64,000 nt of DNA, taken from Diadophis punctatus similis (Eukaryota; Chordata; Lepidosauria; Squamata; Dipsadidae). Positions 61,641 to 64,000 of the stretch are shown piece by piece. Where the stretch lies: contig JALIGW010000059.1 in assembly GCA_023053685.1 (NCBI GenBank), positions 1,860,001-1,924,000 on the forward strand. Direction: 5' to 3'. The position numbers and the translations under genes were made by a program. The notes below the pieces were generated by a model. It made no database searches. It worked only from the letters and a program-made list of their open reading frames with translations, and had not been told where the DNA came from. Numbering within the stretch: position 1 is the stretch's first letter; every line of letters starts with the position of its first letter.

Positions 61641-64000
61641 AAACCTCTCTTTTGACACAGAGCTCAGAAATCAAAAAGAAACACATATCCATGTTCCCCA
61701 GGGTATGGAAAGCCAAATTCCCACACCATTTGCAGATCCGAGCTTTCCCTGAGGACTTAGCCCAAGGCGTTTCTCAGAATTTGCCATAGAACTCAATTCA
61801 GCCCGAAAACCTCACTTTTGACATAGAGCTCAGAAATGAAAAACAAACACATATCCATGTTCCCCAGGGTGTGGAAAGCCAAATTACCACACCATTTTCA
61901 GGTCCGAGTTTTCCCTGAGGAATTAGCCCAAGCCGTATCTCATAATTTGCCTTAGGACTCAATTATAACAGAAAACTTCACTTTTGACACAGAGCTCAGA
62001 AATGAAAAAGAAACACATATTCATGTTCTCCAGGGTCTGGAAAGCCGAATTCTGACACCATTTTCAGATCCGAGCTTTCCCTGAGGAATTAGCCCAAGGC
62101 GTTTCTCAGAATTTGCATAGAACTCAATTATAACAGAAAACTTCACTTTTGACACAAAGCTCAGAAATGAAATAGAAACACATATTCTTGTTCCCTAGGC
62201 TCTGGAAGGACAAAATCTCACACCATTTTCAGATCCGAGCTTTCCCTGAGGAGTTAGCCCAAGCCTTATCATAGAATTTGCCTTTGGACTCAATTCAGCC
62301 CGAAAACCTCACTTTTGACACAGAGCTCAGAAATGAAAAAGGAACACATATCCATGTTCCCCAGGGTATGGAAAACCGAATTCCCACACCATTTGCCGAT
62401 CCGAGCATTCCCTGAGGAATTAGCCCAAGCCGTATCATAGAATTTACCTTACGACTCAATTCAGCCCGAAAACCTCACTTTTGTCACAGAGCTGAGAAAT
62501 GAAAAAGAAACACATATTCATGTTCCCCAGGGTCTGGAAAGCCAAAATCTCACAAAATTTTCAGATCCAAGCATTCCCTGAGGAATTATCCCAAGCCGTA
62601 TCATAGAATTTACCTTACGACTCAATTCAGCCCGAAAACCTCACTTTTGACACAGAGCTCAGAAATGAAAAAGAAACACATATCCATGTTCCCCAGGGTA
62701 TGGAAAACTGAATTCCCACACCATTTGCAGATCCGAGCTTTCCCTGAGGACTTAGCCCAAGGTGTTTCTCAGAGTTTGCCATAGAACTCAATTCACCCCG
62801 AAAACCTCACTTTTGACACAGAGCTCAGAAATCAAAAAGAAACACATATCCATGTTCCCCAGGGTATGGAAAGCCAAATTCCCACACCATTTGCAGATCC
62901 GAGCTTTCCCTGAGGACTTAGCCCAAGGCGTTTCTCAGAATTTGCCATAGAACTCAATTCACCCCGAAAACCTCTCTTTTGACACAGAGCTCAGAAATCA
63001 AAAAGAAACACATATCCATGTTCCCCAGGGTATGGAAAGCCAAATTCCCACACCATTTGCAGATCCGAGCTTTCCCTGAGGACTTAGCCCAAGGCGTTTC
63101 TCAGAATTTGCCATAGAACTCAATTCAGCCCGAAAACCTCACTTTTGACATAGAGCTCAGAAATGAAAAACAAACACATATCCATGTTCCCCAGGGTGTG
63201 GAAAGCCAAATTACCACACCATTTTCAGGTCCGAGTTTTCCCTGAGGAATTAGCCCAAGCCGTATCTCATAATTTGCCTTAGGACTCAATTATAACAGAA
63301 AACTTCACTTTTGACACAGAGCTCAGAAATGAAAAAGAAACACATATTCATGTTCTCCAGGGTCTGGAAAGCCGAATTCTGACACCATTTTCAGATCCGA
63401 GCTTTCCCTGAGGAATTAGCCCAAGGCGTTTCTCAGAATTTGCATAGAACTCAATTATAACAGAAAACTTCACTTTTGACACAAAGCTCAGAAATGAAAT
63501 AGAAACACATATTCTTGTTCCCTAGGCTCTGGAAGGACAAAATCTCACACCATTTTCAGATCCGAGCTTTCCCTGAGGAGTTAGCCCAAGCCTTATCATA
63601 GAATTTGCCTTTGGACTCAATTCAGCCCGAAAACCTCACTTTTGACACAGAGCTCAGAAATGAAAAAGGAACACATATCCATGTTCCCCAGGGTATGGAA
63701 AACCGAATTCCCACACCATTTGCCGATCCGAGCATTCCCTGAGGAATTAGCCCAAGCCGTATCATAGAATTTACCTTACGACTCAATTCAGCCCGAAAAC
63801 CTCACTTTTGTCACAGAGCTGAGAAATGAAAAAGAAACACATATTCATGTTCCCCAGGGTCTGGAAAGCCAAAATCTCACAAAATTTTCAGATCCAAGCA
63901 TTCCCTGAGGAATTATCCCAAGCCGTATCATAGAATTTACCTTACGACTCAATTCAGCCCGAAAACCTCACTTTTGACACAGAGCTCAGAAATGAAAAAG
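61641..64000 (+). repeat. 1327-bp tandem unit at the right end of the window
   Basis: The GAAATCAAAAAG monomer at 61670 and 62997, and the GACACAAAGCTC monomer at 62152 and 63479, are both 1327 bp apart, so an eight-monomer unit repeats up to the window edge. One further GAAATCAAAAAG monomer lies at about 62831, exactly one monomer before the second. This unit shares its length with HOR 3 but not its monomer content, so the equal length seems coincidental. The array continues beyond the window. Confidence 0.82.

Larger units (their letters stand above)
2900..64000 (+). repeat. 166-bp tandem satellite array (main block)
   Basis: The whole 61 kb is head-to-tail copies of one monomer, all in the same orientation, with no gap or unique sequence. 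Measured unit spacings are 166 bp (for example the CACTTTTGAC word at 10881 and 11047). Landmarks in order are GAAAACCTCACTTTTGACAC, AGAGCTCAGAAATG, ACACATATCCATGTTCCCC, AGGGT.TGGAAAGCC, CACCATTTTCAGATCCGAGC, CCCTGAGGAATTAGCCCAAG and a junction ending ACTCAATTCAGCCC. The consensus has four CpGs and is about 43% GC. Length variants are 171 bp (a five-base insertion giving CATACAGTATTCC), 165 bp (CTTTGACA or TTGCATAG deletions) and 154 bp (12 bases lost, giving GAGTTTTAGCCC). The period of about one nucleosome and the higher-order structure suggest a centromeric or pericentromeric satellite; that is inference. Confidence 0.97.

Noticed and set aside
2900..64000. CRISPR array
   Set aside because: Repeats are contiguous 166-bp monomers without unique spacers and there are no cas genes; the L1-like element shows a eukaryotic genome.
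2900..64000. Bacterial promoters from the recurrent TTGACA word in CACTTTTGACACAG
   Set aside because: No TATAAT-like box follows at 16-18 bases, and the context is a eukaryotic satellite.
2900..64000. CENP-B box
   Set aside because: I looked for TTCGNNNNANNCGGG-type matches in the main monomer types on both strands and saw none. A centromeric role is therefore not supported by this motif, though many centromeric satellites lack it.
2900..64000. Telomeric or interstitial telomere repeats suggested by the CCTTAGG word
   Set aside because: No TTAGGG tandem runs are present; the word is a single-site feature of some monomers.
2900..64000. Further mobile elements or inverted segments in the array
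   Set aside because: I followed the monomer landmarks through to 64000 and found only indels of one to 12 bases or whole monomers, all in plus orientation.

Overview
This window is almost entirely a tandem satellite array of vertebrate type. One LINE-1-derived element is inserted near its left end. Apart from the element's ORF1 I found no protein-coding gene, and I saw no tRNA, rRNA, CRISPR array or unique-sequence gene. The organism is a eukaryote, and the L1-type ORF1 points to a vertebrate. A non-mammalian amniote such as a squamate is my guess, at low confidence, because neither the satellite nor the element could be compared with a database.

Layout. (1) 1-314: satellite, about two monomers, ending in the left target-site duplication (TSD). 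(2) 315-2883: an L1-family retrotransposon in minus orientation. In its own sense it has a GC/CpG-rich 5' UTR with a terminal ETS motif, a strong hairpin and interferon-response-like motifs. An intact ORF1 (1131-2201) follows, then directly an 800-bp AT-rich 3' UTR with a G-rich tract, an AATAAA signal and a poly(A) tail. No ORF2 (endonuclease/reverse transcriptase) is present, so it resembles the 'half-L1' (HAL1) type of non-autonomous element. A 16-bp TSD flanks it at 299-314 and 2884-2899. (3) 2884-64000: uninterrupted head-to-tail satellite, all in one orientation, with a basic monomer of 166 bp and about 43% GC. Both array parts together hold roughly 370 monomers.

The satellite has several nested levels. 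Monomer subfamilies differ in diagnostic substitutions and in small length changes (165, 166, 171 and 154 bp). They are arranged in higher-order repeats with periods of 3496, 1811, 1000, about 3160, 3650, 1327 and 2328 bp. A much larger segmental repeat sits above these: the block from about 11.0 to 28.4 kb recurs, with whole-monomer deletions, from 28.4 to 44.0 kb. Differences between copies are often exact multiples of one monomer (166, 332, 664 bp), the signature of unequal exchange between register-shifted copies. Because 166 is not a multiple of 3, no reading frame survives beyond a few monomers. The short ORFs in the array are therefore chance products.

No gene network is present. The biology on view is concerted evolution of a satellite, possibly pericentromeric or centromeric, and a recent insertion into it of an ORF1-only L1 derivative that would need the reverse transcriptase of another element to move.
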